From: Streptococcus timonensis
GTDB lineage: Bacteria > Bacillota > Bacilli > Lactobacillales > Streptococcaceae
Direction: 5' to 3'
Assembly: GCF_900095845.1 (NCBI RefSeq)
Contig: NZ_FMIX01000003.1
Coordinates: 186,001-250,000, forward strand
DNA: 64,000 nt
Made by a program: the position numbers and the translations under genes. Below, piece by piece: positions 15,391-22,709 of the stretch (positions are counted from its first letter, which is position 1; each line of letters opens with the position of its first letter). Below the pieces are notes generated by a model. The model saw nothing but the letters and a program-made list of their open reading frames with translations, was not told the DNA's origin and did no database searches.

Positions 15391-15451
15391 TGTAAACAAT
15401 CTCCTATCATTCTCTAAACTCAAATTCACTCATGTTCACACAAAGTGACAT

Positions 15452-15793
15452 TTACAAAATATCTCTTAAATTTTGGTCTCTTTTCCAATGAGCCTCTTTC
15501 TTATTAGCAAGAAAGTTTTCTAAAAAAGTAATAATTTCTTTTTTGTCTTCTTCGGTTAGTTCATACTCTCTCAATAAACTAACAATTTCTTCTAGTCCGT
15601 CATCACGTCCTTTTAAAATCTCAAAAGATGTACCAAAGATTTCAGCTAATTTTTCTACTGTTTCATCTTTCGGATTTCTCCCTCCGTTTTCCCACCTAGC
15701 GTACTGGGCTTGAGCTACACCTAACTTTTCAGCAACTTCTAATTGAGTAAGTCCTGCATCTAGTCGGGCTTTTTTTATATTGTCTTTTAACAT
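15452..15793 (-). CDS. XRE-family repressor of the IME
   Basis: 113 residues. The helix-turn-helix spans about 5-60 (ARLDAGLTQLEVAEKLGVAQ), followed by an acidic helical tail (YELTEEDKKEIITFLENFL). The ribosome-binding site is GAAAGGAA. It is divergent from a consensus promoter that is interlaced with palindromes aacca-aaa-tggtt (see 15818-15996), and is therefore the likely controller of IME replication and excision genes. It resembles the ICE repressor in layout but has a different operator sequence, so the two elements are probably regulated separately. Confidence 0.88.
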   Translation of the reverse strand: MLKDNIKKARLDAGLTQLEVAEKLGVAQAQYARWENGGRNPKDETVEKLAEIFGTSFEILKGRDDGLEEIVSLLREYELTEEDKKEIITFLENFLANKKEAHWKRDQNLRDIL

Positions 15794-15817
15794 TTTAAAA
15801 TTCCTTTCGTTTTTCTA

Positions 15818-15846
15818 TTGACTTATAACCAAAATGGTTGTATTAT
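15818..15846 (+). promoter_or_regulatory. IME rightward promoter
   Basis: TTGACT (15818-15823), a 17-bp spacer and TATTAT (15841-15846). The spacer contains the first operator. Confidence 0.8.
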
Positions 15847-15996
15847 ACTTATATAACCAAAACGGTTATATAAAAACAAAGCATACAAAATAAGTGATAC
15901 TAGTTAAATTTATGAGTATGCAAAAACACCCCAGAAAGCTCTGCAAAGCGTTCTGAGGCTTTCGTTTAAAACCAATACAATTATACCAAAATGGTA
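15827..15996. promoter_or_regulatory. Three operators of the IME repressor
   Basis: O1 15827-15839 aaccaaaatggtt; O2 15855-15867 aaccaaaacggtt; O3 15984-15996 taccaaaatggta. O1 and O2 are 28 bp apart, centre to centre; O3 lies 129 bp further right, after a degenerate hairpin (15928-15966). Confidence 0.8.
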
Positions 15997-16041
15997 ATAA
16001 AAAGTCCATAAAAAGTGAGATATGGCTAGATTGAGGATATT

Positions 16042-16224
16042 ATGACATCAACACAATTGGCATTTCAAAACAACAAAATTAACAATACTCATTCTTTTTA
16101 TTCGCCTAGTTTAGAAGAATATATTCAAGTAAATGATGATGTATTTAACGATATTCGAGACGAAGAAATTGAACTTCGAGCACTTGAACTGCTCTCGAGT
16201 TTTCTAGACAAGTATTTTGGGTAG
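16042..16224 (+). CDS. Small hypothetical IME protein
   Basis: 60 residues, MTSTQLAFQNNKINNTHSFY onward, with an acidic C-terminal half (DDVFNDIRDEEIELRALELL). The ribosome-binding site is weak (GAGGAT). It is the first open frame after the IME promoter and sits just before the oriT-like region. No family recognised. Confidence 0.55.
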   Translation: MTSTQLAFQNNKINNTHSFYSPSLEEYIQVNDDVFNDIRDEEIELRALELLSSFLDKYFG

Positions 16225-16240
16225 TTTAAAAACTAATAAA

Positions 16241-16346
16241 TTAGAGATTGGGAGACAAGTGCAAGGGCGCAAGCCGAAGGCAGAGCGCCCGAAGCTCGAA
16301 GTTCTCCCAATCTCTAACATAAAAGCTGGCGTTTCTAACAGCCAGC
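16241..16346. other. IME oriT / double-strand origin candidate
   Basis: A perfect 15-bp inverted repeat (16241-16255 with 16303-16317) encloses acaagtgcaagggcgcaagc, which closely resembles the ICE oriT sequence at 14505-14521. Then comes a hairpin gctggc-gtttctaaca-gccagc (16325-16346). Its loop repeats the gttt(t)ctaa of the ICE nick hairpin. It lies about 100 bp upstream of the initiator gene. Confidence 0.7.
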
Positions 16347-16449
16347 AATCCGATACACTTAAGGCAACGTCCTAAGTAACGAGCCATTGGCAAAAATCAA
16401 TAGTAGCAACGAATTACGCAGATTTTAAGCATAGAAAGGAGGCGTTACA

Positions 16450-17442
16450 TTGAAAAATACCATTCAATCTCTACGAGAATATCAAAATAAAGTAGATTTA
16501 TCAGAACTAGAAAAATCTATTTATATCAGTATTGACAGATTAACAGTAATCTTTGATAGTGAGAACCAATCACTTAGACGAATATTTCGTGAATTACGAA
16601 AATCACTCGATAATATAATTCAAGAATTTAGTATTCAAGAAAATCTAAGAGAAGACTATTTTACTCTTTATAAAACGATAAACGAAGATAGTATAAATCT
16701 AATTTTCTTTCAACTATCGGATTATGGTGGTTATCAAGTCATACGCCTAGACTTCAACCCAAACTCACTAAAAGAATTTGAGGGGTTACAAGTGTGGAGG
16801 CAGATTATGAATTACGCTCGATTAAATCGATTAGAAATTAGACTGTCACGATTAGATCTTGCTTTTGATATCTTCAATAGGCCAGAAATAGTTTTTTTAC
16901 AACATATCAAAGGAGGGGTTAGTCATAAAATATTCTACGGTAGAGGGGGAAATATAGAAAGTAAATACTGGGGTGCAAGTGGTAGCAACGTTCAAGTACG
17001 TTTGTACGATAAGAATATAGAGGTATTAAGTCATAAAAGAGCTGATAAATTAAATATAGAGAGTAAGCCTTTTTGGTGGCGATTAGAGTTCCAACTTCGG
17101 ACAAAGGCTATAAATGAAGAAACCATTTCAGAGATTTCTAAACGATTGGAGAATTTTAGCTTCTTTAGTCTTTCGAGTGTTCCAGATGATAGCAAAGCAT
17201 TTGCCTATATTTTTCTTCATGAACCAGCACTCTTACCCGAATTATTCCCCTACCTCAAACCTAATACTATTAGAGTGAAAAAGACCAGACTTAGAAAACA
17301 CCTAAAAGCATTTGATAGTAGCTCATTTTCTTTAGAACTACAAGATGCACTTAAAGAACAAACCCCACGATTAAATAATGAACTCAAACAATTAATAGGA
17401 GAATTCCTAGAACTTACTAGTAAAGGAGAAATTGACTTATGA
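16450..17442 (+). CDS. Rep_trans-family initiator / MobT-type relaxase of the IME
   Basis: 330 residues from a TTG codon preceded by AAAGGAGG. Motifs are the beta-strand RLSRLDLAFDIF, the conserved YGRGGNIESKYWGASGSNVQ, VRLYDKNIE and the acidic strand WWRLEFQLR, all typical of rolling-circle Rep_trans (PF02486-like) proteins. The same superfamily includes the ICE relaxase at 19003. It probably nicks the hairpin at 16325-16346 to replicate the excised IME or start its mobilization. The gene overlaps the excisionase gene by 4 bp. Whether it acts in replication, transfer or both cannot be told from sequence. Confidence 0.85.
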   Translation: MKNTIQSLREYQNKVDLSELEKSIYISIDRLTVIFDSENQSLRRIFRELRKSLDNIIQEFSIQENLREDYFTLYKTINEDSINLIFFQLSDYGGYQVIRLDFNPNSLKEFEGLQVWRQIMNYARLNRLEIRLSRLDLAFDIFNRPEIVFLQHIKGGVSHKIFYGRGGNIESKYWGASGSNVQVRLYDKNIEVLSHKRADKLNIESKPFWWRLEFQLRTKAINEETISEISKRLENFSFFSLSSVPDDSKAFAYIFLHEPALLPELFPYLKPNTIRVKKTRLRKHLKAFDSSSFSLELQDALKEQTPRLNNELKQLIGEFLELTSKGEIDL

Positions 17443-17642
17443 ACGATAAACTAACTATGACAGTACAAGAAATTATGGACTTAGGGTTTTCAAAATGGAC
17501 TGCTTATAATATTTTACGGCAAGCAAAACATATTATGGTTGAACGTGGATTCGATTTTTATAATAATAAAGGACTTGGAACAGTTCCAGTATCAGTTGTA
17601 GCAGAGATACTTGGATTGGAGGAACTACATGTCAAAAACTAG
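17439..17642 (+). CDS. DUF3173 family excisionase-like protein
   Basis: 67 residues, MNDKLTMTVQEIMDLGFSKW, then LRQAKHIMVERGFDFYNNKG and LGTVPVSVVAEILGLEE. This is the DUF3173 pattern found immediately upstream of tyrosine integrases in streptococcal mobile elements, where it acts as a recombination directionality factor. It overlaps the initiator gene by 4 bp and the integrase gene by 14 bp, so all three form one translationally coupled unit. Confidence 0.88.
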   Translation: MNDKLTMTVQEIMDLGFSKWTAYNILRQAKHIMVERGFDFYNNKGLGTVPVSVVAEILGLEELHVKN

Positions 17643-18768
17643 ATATACCGGTGTTACGAAAGATGATAAGACTGGCAAATATACTTATTATTTTAAAGCT
17701 GGAGTTGACCTAGCTACTGGTAAACCTTATCAAGAACGTAGACGTGGTTTTCAAACCGCAAAAGAAGCCTTTGAAGCACGTACAAGAGCCTTGAATAAGA
17801 TACAACAAAAAGGAGGAATTAAGCATACTCAATGGACTTTTAAGCAGTTTATGGAAGAAGTTTTTATGCCAAATTATTACGCTACAACAAGTCCGGATCT
17901 CGAACACAGACGTCAAGTTATATTCGATGAATTTATTCAATACTTTGGTAAGAAAAAACCTAGAGAAATTACTACTTATGATGTGATTAATTATAGAAAC
18001 GGTTTATTAGAGAGATATTCAAATTCATATGCAAGAAACAAGATGACATTGCTTAATCAAGTTTTGAAAACTGCGAAAAAATATGGGTTGATTTTTCATG
18101 AAATTCCCACAAGTAATATCAGTCCAATTCCAATCATAAAAAAACATATAGATTTTTGGACAAAAGACGAGTTCCAAAAAGTAATACAATCACTTGATAA
18201 AAAGAGTTATTTTGAGCACTTTGTTTATACACTTTTTTGGTTATATTATTTTACGGGAATGCGTGTAAATGAGGCGACTGCTCTTTATTGGGAAGATGTA
18301 GATTTTGAAAAGAAAACTCTAGCAATCAATCACAACTTACAGTACATAAACCGTGAAAATTGGGTTCGGCGTAACAAACTAAAAACGGAAAGCTCCAGAC
18401 GAACCATTGGGCTTGATGATAACACTCTAAACGTACTTAAGGAATGGAAAGAACGACAAGCAAAAGTTGACAAGATACCATTCATTCTATCACTTGATGG
18501 AAATCCATATCGTAAGCGTAGTATTAGAGACCAGATTATAAAATACTCTAAACGTGCAGGTGTTAAATACATTCAACCCAAAGGTTTGAGACACTCTCAC
18601 GCATCATTACTCATTAATGAATATAACGTAAATGCTCTATATATTCAAAGACGATTGGGTCATTCTGATGTCAAAACTACACTTAGTATTTATAGTCATT
18701 TATACCCAAACGCTGATTCCGAATTAACAGATAAACTCAATCTCATATCAAGTGATTTTATCGACTAA
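17629..18768 (+). CDS. Tyrosine integrase of the IME
   Basis: 379 residues. It has an N-terminal arm-binding domain (TRYTGVTKDDKTGKYTYYFK), a core-binding SAM-like domain, and a catalytic domain with Arg in YFTGMRVNEATALYW, LRHSHASLL (H-x-x-R region), LGHSDVKTTLSIYSH and the nucleophile Tyr in IYSH. The ATG at 17629 follows GGAGG. It is placed at the right end of the IME, 90 bp from attR, with its arm sites between. It inserts the element into the TTTCTAAT core of ICE oriT; target specificity is read from the att junctions. Confidence 0.93.
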   Translation: MSKTRYTGVTKDDKTGKYTYYFKAGVDLATGKPYQERRRGFQTAKEAFEARTRALNKIQQKGGIKHTQWTFKQFMEEVFMPNYYATTSPDLEHRRQVIFDEFIQYFGKKKPREITTYDVINYRNGLLERYSNSYARNKMTLLNQVLKTAKKYGLIFHEIPTSNISPIPIIKKHIDFWTKDEFQKVIQSLDKKSYFEHFVYTLFWLYYFTGMRVNEATALYWEDVDFEKKTLAINHNLQYINRENWVRRNKLKTESSRRTIGLDDNTLNVLKEWKERQAKVDKIPFILSLDGNPYRKRSIRDQIIKYSKRAGVKYIQPKGLRHSHASLLINEYNVNALYIQRRLGHSDVKTTLSIYSHLYPNADSELTDKLNLISSDFID

Positions 18769-18775
18769 ATCTATT

Positions 18776-18800
18776 TGGCTACCAAATTAGCTACCAAAAA
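18776..18800 (+). repeat. Right arm-type sites of the IME integrase
   Basis: Two copies of (g/a)gctaccaaa start 8 bp after the integrase stop codon and match the left-end motifs at 14688-14707. Confidence 0.7.
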
Positions 18801-18858
18801 AAAGAAATACACCTCAAAAGCCTCATTTTAAAGGGCTTTTTTTCATATTTTCCCACTA

Positions 18859-18866
18859 TTTCTAAT
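18859..18866 (+). repeat. IME attR (tttctaat)
   Basis: Identical to attL at 14590-14597. The ICE sequence resumes with agggggg, the right arm of the oriT nick hairpin. Confidence 0.85.
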
Positions 18867-18979
18867 AGGGGGGTTACATTTGGCAAAAACGCCAAGTCCA
18901 CCCCTCCTCATTCCTTATGGGAGTTGGGTTTTCAATTTTTATGAAGTGTGTCACTTTCGTCAAAAAAGTGTGTCACTTT
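18867..18979. other. ICE oriT, right half, with relaxase-site repeats
   Basis: agggggg (18867-18873) completes the nick hairpin. It is followed by an inverted repeat ttggc-aaaaac-gccaa (18880-18895) and two direct repeats aagtgtgtcacttt (18944-18957, 18966-18979) exactly 22 bp apart. Each repeat contains aagtg-tgt-cactt dyad symmetry. They lie 24-59 bp upstream of the relaxase start and could bind its N-terminal HTH. Confidence 0.7.
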
Positions 18980-19002
18980 GTTAGAAAGAGGTGTTGCGAT
19001 GA

Positions 19003-20235
19003 ATGGACAAAATTAGTCCTTTTCATATTAAGAATTTCAGAAAACAAACAGGACTTAGTCAAAAAGCATTTGCACAAGCTGTTGATCTACCTACAAGAAC
19101 CTACCGCTCTTATGAAACAGGCGAAAGAGGACTGACGATTGATAAGTTTAGAGAACTTAAAGAAAAACTTGGTTACTATCAAGACTGCGATAAAAACAGT
19201 CTTCGGGCTCAGATCGACTATCTTCGATTGACCTTTCCTAGATTAAAGGATTTAGACGCTTTCTGTGAAAACTTCCTTCACTGTCACTTAAGCGAATTTA
19301 CAGATCAAGAAACCCGTCTCATGAACTATACCCACTTATGGCAACGAGGAAATATCTGGATTTTTGATTTCTTTGATAAGTCTGTGACCAATGACTACCA
19401 AACTTGTGTCCAACTATCTGGTCAAGGATGCCGTGAGTTGGAATTGCTTCTAGAAGACAAGGGAATCACTTGGCAGATCTTTCTTCAAAACATTCTTTAT
19501 TCCTATGAAGATGTTCGTGTAAAGCGTCTCGATATTGCTCTTGATGAACTCTATAAAGGGTATGGTCACGAGGACGAACAAATTCAGATTCCAAAATTGA
19601 TTGATAAACTCTATTCCAAAGAGATTGTTCTAGACACGATCAAGAAATGGAATATCACGGGTGGTGGATCTTTCACAGATAATGAAGACATGGAAGCTAA
19701 TCACGGCTTGTCCATTTACTTTGGGAGCCGTCAAAGTCAACTCTATTTCAACTTTTATGAAAAGCGCTATGAAATAGCTAGAATGGAAAACATCTCCTTG
19801 GACGAATCCTTGGAGATTTTTGGTATCTGGAATCGCTATGAATTGCGTTTTTCAGATCAGAAAGCGCAAGGTATTGTGGAGGAATACATCAACGGTGTAG
19901 ACCTCGGAGAAATCGCTAGAGGAATCGTCAATAAAGAAATCCAAGTCTATGATGGAGTTACTCGTTTCGGAGCCTATAAACCTGATGAAAAATGGCAACG
20001 GCTATTTGGAGGAGTCGAACCCTTGAAACTCTCAACCAATCCACAGCCTTACAGTATTGAGAGAACGATTCGCTGGCTGACCTATCAAGTTGCTAACTCC
20101 CTTGCACTAGTCACCGAAGCAGATAAAATCCTGCAAACAGAATACATGAAAATGATTCAGAACAGCGGAGAAATAACAGATCGAGGAAAAGCCATGTTAC
20201 GACTTCTCAAAGCTAATAAACACTATGAACACTAG
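19003..20235 (+). CDS. MobT-type relaxase of the ICE (Orf20/OrfJ-like)
   Basis: 410 residues. The N-terminus carries an XRE-type helix-turn-helix (FRKQTGLSQKAFAQAVDLPT). The rest is a Rep_trans rolling-circle initiator: DVRVKRLDIALDELYKGY, HGLSIYFGSRQSQLYFNFYE, and WNRYELRFSDQKA. The family nicks oriT and pilots the strand into the recipient, as Tn916 Orf20 does. The IME separates it from the coupling ATPase that normally precedes it and from the nearest known promoter. Expression may depend on a promoter inside the IME or in the oriT remnant. Confidence 0.9.
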   Translation: MDKISPFHIKNFRKQTGLSQKAFAQAVDLPTRTYRSYETGERGLTIDKFRELKEKLGYYQDCDKNSLRAQIDYLRLTFPRLKDLDAFCENFLHCHLSEFTDQETRLMNYTHLWQRGNIWIFDFFDKSVTNDYQTCVQLSGQGCRELELLLEDKGITWQIFLQNILYSYEDVRVKRLDIALDELYKGYGHEDEQIQIPKLIDKLYSKEIVLDTIKKWNITGGGSFTDNEDMEANHGLSIYFGSRQSQLYFNFYEKRYEIARMENISLDESLEIFGIWNRYELRFSDQKAQGIVEEYINGVDLGEIARGIVNKEIQVYDGVTRFGAYKPDEKWQRLFGGVEPLKLSTNPQPYSIERTIRWLTYQVANSLALVTEADKILQTEYMKMIQNSGEITDRGKAMLRLLKANKHYEH

Positions 20236-20249
20236 AAAGGAAAAGCTAC

Positions 20250-20483
20250 ATGGAATACAAAGTTCAAATCAATTCACTAGAAAACTTTAAAGCCTGGTCC
20301 GGTGGACTAACGACCTTAAACACCGTCCGTGAACGTGGTGGAGTAGATACCCTAACTGTCATTTGTGAAGATATCTTCTCTGGTGATACGCCAACAGAAG
20401 GACAAATCAATGACTGGCTCTGGTTTGATTCAGATTTTATCTACCAAGCTCTAGGATACGATGATCTGCTTGAGGCTTCTTGA
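20250..20483 (+). CDS. Small conserved ICE protein (OrfI-like)
   Basis: 77 residues, MEYKVQINSLENFKAWSGGL onward, acidic and soluble. The order relaxase - 77 aa - next gene matches ICESt3-type modules. The ribosome-binding site is AAAGGAAA. No catalytic motif; role unknown. Confidence 0.75.
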   Translation: MEYKVQINSLENFKAWSGGLTTLNTVRERGGVDTLTVICEDIFSGDTPTEGQINDWLWFDSDFIYQALGYDDLLEAS

Positions 20484-20484
20484 G

Positions 20485-21042
20485 ATGTTAAAGAAGATTT
20501 ATCAAGCAGACTTTCTGCTTCTTCCAGAACACGAATTCTGGAATATGTATATCCTCTTACGAAAAGGCAAGGACTTCTACTACGAATGTGCTGGCAGGTG
20601 CACAGAAGATCTTCCAGATAGTAGAGGGTTCTATAACTATGAACATGCCTGTTTCACACTAGATGGTCAAGTGTTGAGCGTAAATAAGAAAATGCGCCCC
20701 TCACTGATTGCTTATATTCAAAAGACCATCAAAGAAAACCAAGAAACATTTAGAAAGGAAATTGAAATGGCCACTAAAACTATTTTTGAAAAGAAAGTCT
20801 CTCAAGTCACGAATGAACTGGGAGAATTACTTAAAAAGAAAGATCACAGAGAGGCTTGGACCAAAGCTGGAGAATTAAATAGTCTCCTAAAAAAAGAAGA
20901 AGCCAAAGACCTAAAGCCTGACTTGATCGAACAACTCCAAACTGAGTTGCGAGGCTACTATTACATTAACGGCGAGATCGAAAAAGCCAATAAGCGACTC
21001 TATGCAAAGGGCTCAAAGCTCATTGAACTTGCTGCTCTCTAA
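20485..21042 (+). CDS. Conserved ICE protein (OrfH-like)
   Basis: 185 residues from MLKKIYQADFLLLPEHEFWN. An N-terminal domain of about 90 residues is followed by a Lys/Glu-rich coiled-coil-like region (EIEMATKTIFEKKVSQVTNE). The ATG at 20485 lies one base after the preceding stop and has GAGG upstream. It is predicted cytosolic. Function unknown; conserved by position between the relaxase and TcpC. Confidence 0.7.
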   Translation: MLKKIYQADFLLLPEHEFWNMYILLRKGKDFYYECAGRCTEDLPDSRGFYNYEHACFTLDGQVLSVNKKMRPSLIAYIQKTIKENQETFRKEIEMATKTIFEKKVSQVTNELGELLKKKDHREAWTKAGELNSLLKKEEAKDLKPDLIEQLQTELRGYYYINGEIEKANKRLYAKGSKLIELAAL

Positions 21043-21053
21043 AAGGAGGATCT

Positions 21054-22049
21054 ATGGATAAAGCCAAACGATACTTGCTTCAAGCAAAAGAATACCTCTC
21101 ACACTTTAAAAAGGTGGAGAAAAAAGGAGGTCCACCAAAACTAAAAGTCACCAATAAAAAGACCGTCAATATTGCAGTCATAGGAGGAATTGCTTTCCTC
21201 CTTTTTGTTGGTCTCTTGGGTTCTATTCGTGCTATCACACTATCAAATAAAGTAGGAGCACTACAAGCTCAAGTGGAGGCTACTAAAAAACAAAAGGCAC
21301 AGCCAATGGAGTCTAGTAGAAAATATGACTACAAACTCCAGTACTACTTGAATGACTACGTCTATGCCTATTTCACTCTTCCACAAGAAGGGGATAAACA
21401 ACAAGCTCAAGTGGAATACTTAAATAGCTTTTACAACTTCATTCCTGATGTGAAAGCTCAAGGTCAAGTTCGAAATCCTAGTGAACTTCTCTATTCTCAG
21501 TTAGTGACTGTAGAAGGAAAAGTTGCGACTTATAAGATCAAATATAAGGAAACCATCCGTCGGGACAATAACACGGAAGAAAAGGAAATTGTGACAGGCT
21601 TCAATATTCCATTTGATGAAAAAGATGGGAAATATTATATTTCTGGCCTTCCTTGGTTTTCTGCCATTGAATCCTCACAAGCTGGACACTTTAGCGAAGA
21701 CGATCAGCTTCAATTAACCGCTAACGACCACTTTTCAGATGGTCAGCGTAAAAAAGTTGAAAAATTCCTCAAAGTCTTCTTTACCAACTATACTACTAAC
21801 CAAGACAACCTCAATCTGATTGCTAAGGATGTGGATATTATAGCCAATACCACCTTCAAAACGATTGATTATACCTATCTTAAAAAAGATGGAAAAAACA
21901 TCATCGCATATGTCCAAGCAACCTTTGAGGTCGGAGGAACCACTCACTCGGAAAACTTCACCTTTACCCTCTCAGAAAAAGAAAAGACCTACTATGTCAC
22001 AAAACTAGAACACACCATTCCACTGAACTATGCAAATGATAAAGAATAG
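21054..22049 (+). CDS. Conjugation protein TcpC (VirB8-like)
   Basis: 331 residues with a short cytosolic N-terminus, one membrane segment (about 39-58, VNIAVIGGIAFLLFVGLLGS), then a coiled segment and two NTF2-like domains outside the membrane. This is the TcpC/Orf13 architecture, a bitopic scaffold of the gram-positive mating channel. The ribosome-binding site is AAAGGAGG. It sits at the OrfG position of ICESt3-type modules. Confidence 0.88.
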   Translation: MDKAKRYLLQAKEYLSHFKKVEKKGGPPKLKVTNKKTVNIAVIGGIAFLLFVGLLGSIRAITLSNKVGALQAQVEATKKQKAQPMESSRKYDYKLQYYLNDYVYAYFTLPQEGDKQQAQVEYLNSFYNFIPDVKAQGQVRNPSELLYSQLVTVEGKVATYKIKYKETIRRDNNTEEKEIVTGFNIPFDEKDGKYYISGLPWFSAIESSQAGHFSEDDQLQLTANDHFSDGQRKKVEKFLKVFFTNYTTNQDNLNLIAKDVDIIANTTFKTIDYTYLKKDGKNIIAYVQATFEVGGTTHSENFTFTLSEKEKTYYVTKLEHTIPLNYANDKE

Positions 22050-22058
22050 GAGAACTCT

Positions 22059-22283
22059 ATGAATACAGACAATCTACGAACCTTCCTCCAGGGCGATGGA
22101 ATTTGGATCCTGACAGCCATTGCCGTGCTCTTAGCGATCAAGGCTTGGCGAAACAGCTCTTGGCTTCAACTCTTCTCTGTCGTTGGTTTCTATGCCGTTA
22201 TTGTTTCCATTGCGAAAGGACAAGATATCCTAAAAGCAGTCGGCTGGTTCCTACGACTCTTCGGTATTGAATCAGGACTTTAA
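22059..22283 (+). CDS. Small membrane protein of the mating pore (OrfF-like)
   Basis: 74 residues with two hydrophobic segments (about 14-28 and 36-52). It is conserved by position between TcpC and TcpE. It is coupled to the next gene, whose start follows 2 bp after this stop. Confidence 0.8.
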   Translation: MNTDNLRTFLQGDGIWILTAIAVLLAIKAWRNSSWLQLFSVVGFYAVIVSIAKGQDILKAVGWFLRLFGIESGL

Positions 22284-22285
22284 GT

Positions 22286-22696
22286 ATGAATGAAGAAAGA
22301 CTTTATGATTACAGTAAGGGCCTAAATGCTCCTTATTGGATCCAAGAAATCAAGACAAAAAAGGGCACTCGACTATGGTACTTTGCGACACCCATGCAGT
22401 TGTCCTTTTTCATTGTCTTTATCATCGTTTTTGTGGCCATGTTACTCTTTGGAGGGTTTATCTTTGTGCCACTCGCAAAAATCACTCACTCAATTTCATT
22501 GCTACTCTATTGGTATCTCCCTTACAAATTGGCCAAGTTCTATACTGAATATGAACCACACGGTAAAAAGATGCACGTCTTTATTGGAGATTACCTGATT
22601 TACTTCTGGGACTTTAAAATCAATAAAAAAGCTATCTACCATGAAGATCGGATAGAGCCTGTAGAAGAAATTGTCTTTGAAAAAACAAATCTATAG
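22286..22696 (+). CDS. TcpE-family conjugation membrane protein
   Basis: 136 residues with two adjacent membrane segments (about 36-78) and a conserved core, GLNAPYWIQEIKTKKGTRLW, typical of TcpE/Orf17. The family is needed for channel assembly. It has no good ribosome-binding site, so translation is probably coupled to the previous gene. Confidence 0.88.
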   Translation: MNEERLYDYSKGLNAPYWIQEIKTKKGTRLWYFATPMQLSFFIVFIIVFVAMLLFGGFIFVPLAKITHSISLLLYWYLPYKLAKFYTEYEPHGKKMHVFIGDYLIYFWDFKINKKAIYHEDRIEPVEEIVFEKTNL

Positions 22697-22709
22697 AAAA
22701 GGAGGACCT

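Larger units (their letters stand above)
14598..18866. mobile_element. Integrative mobilizable element inserted in the ICE oriT
   Basis: A 4.27 kb segment bounded by 8-bp direct repeats. It contains an acetyltransferase gene, a repressor with three operators, a small gene, an oriT-like hairpin region, a Rep_trans initiator/relaxase, a DUF3173 excisionase and a tyrosine integrase. Integrase arm-type motifs (agctaccaaa) lie 90 bp inside the left end (14688-14707) and 58 bp inside the right end (18776-18800). It encodes no mating pore and so must use that of an ICE. IMEs that target oriT of Tn916/ICESt3-type ICEs are a known class. Confidence 0.92.
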
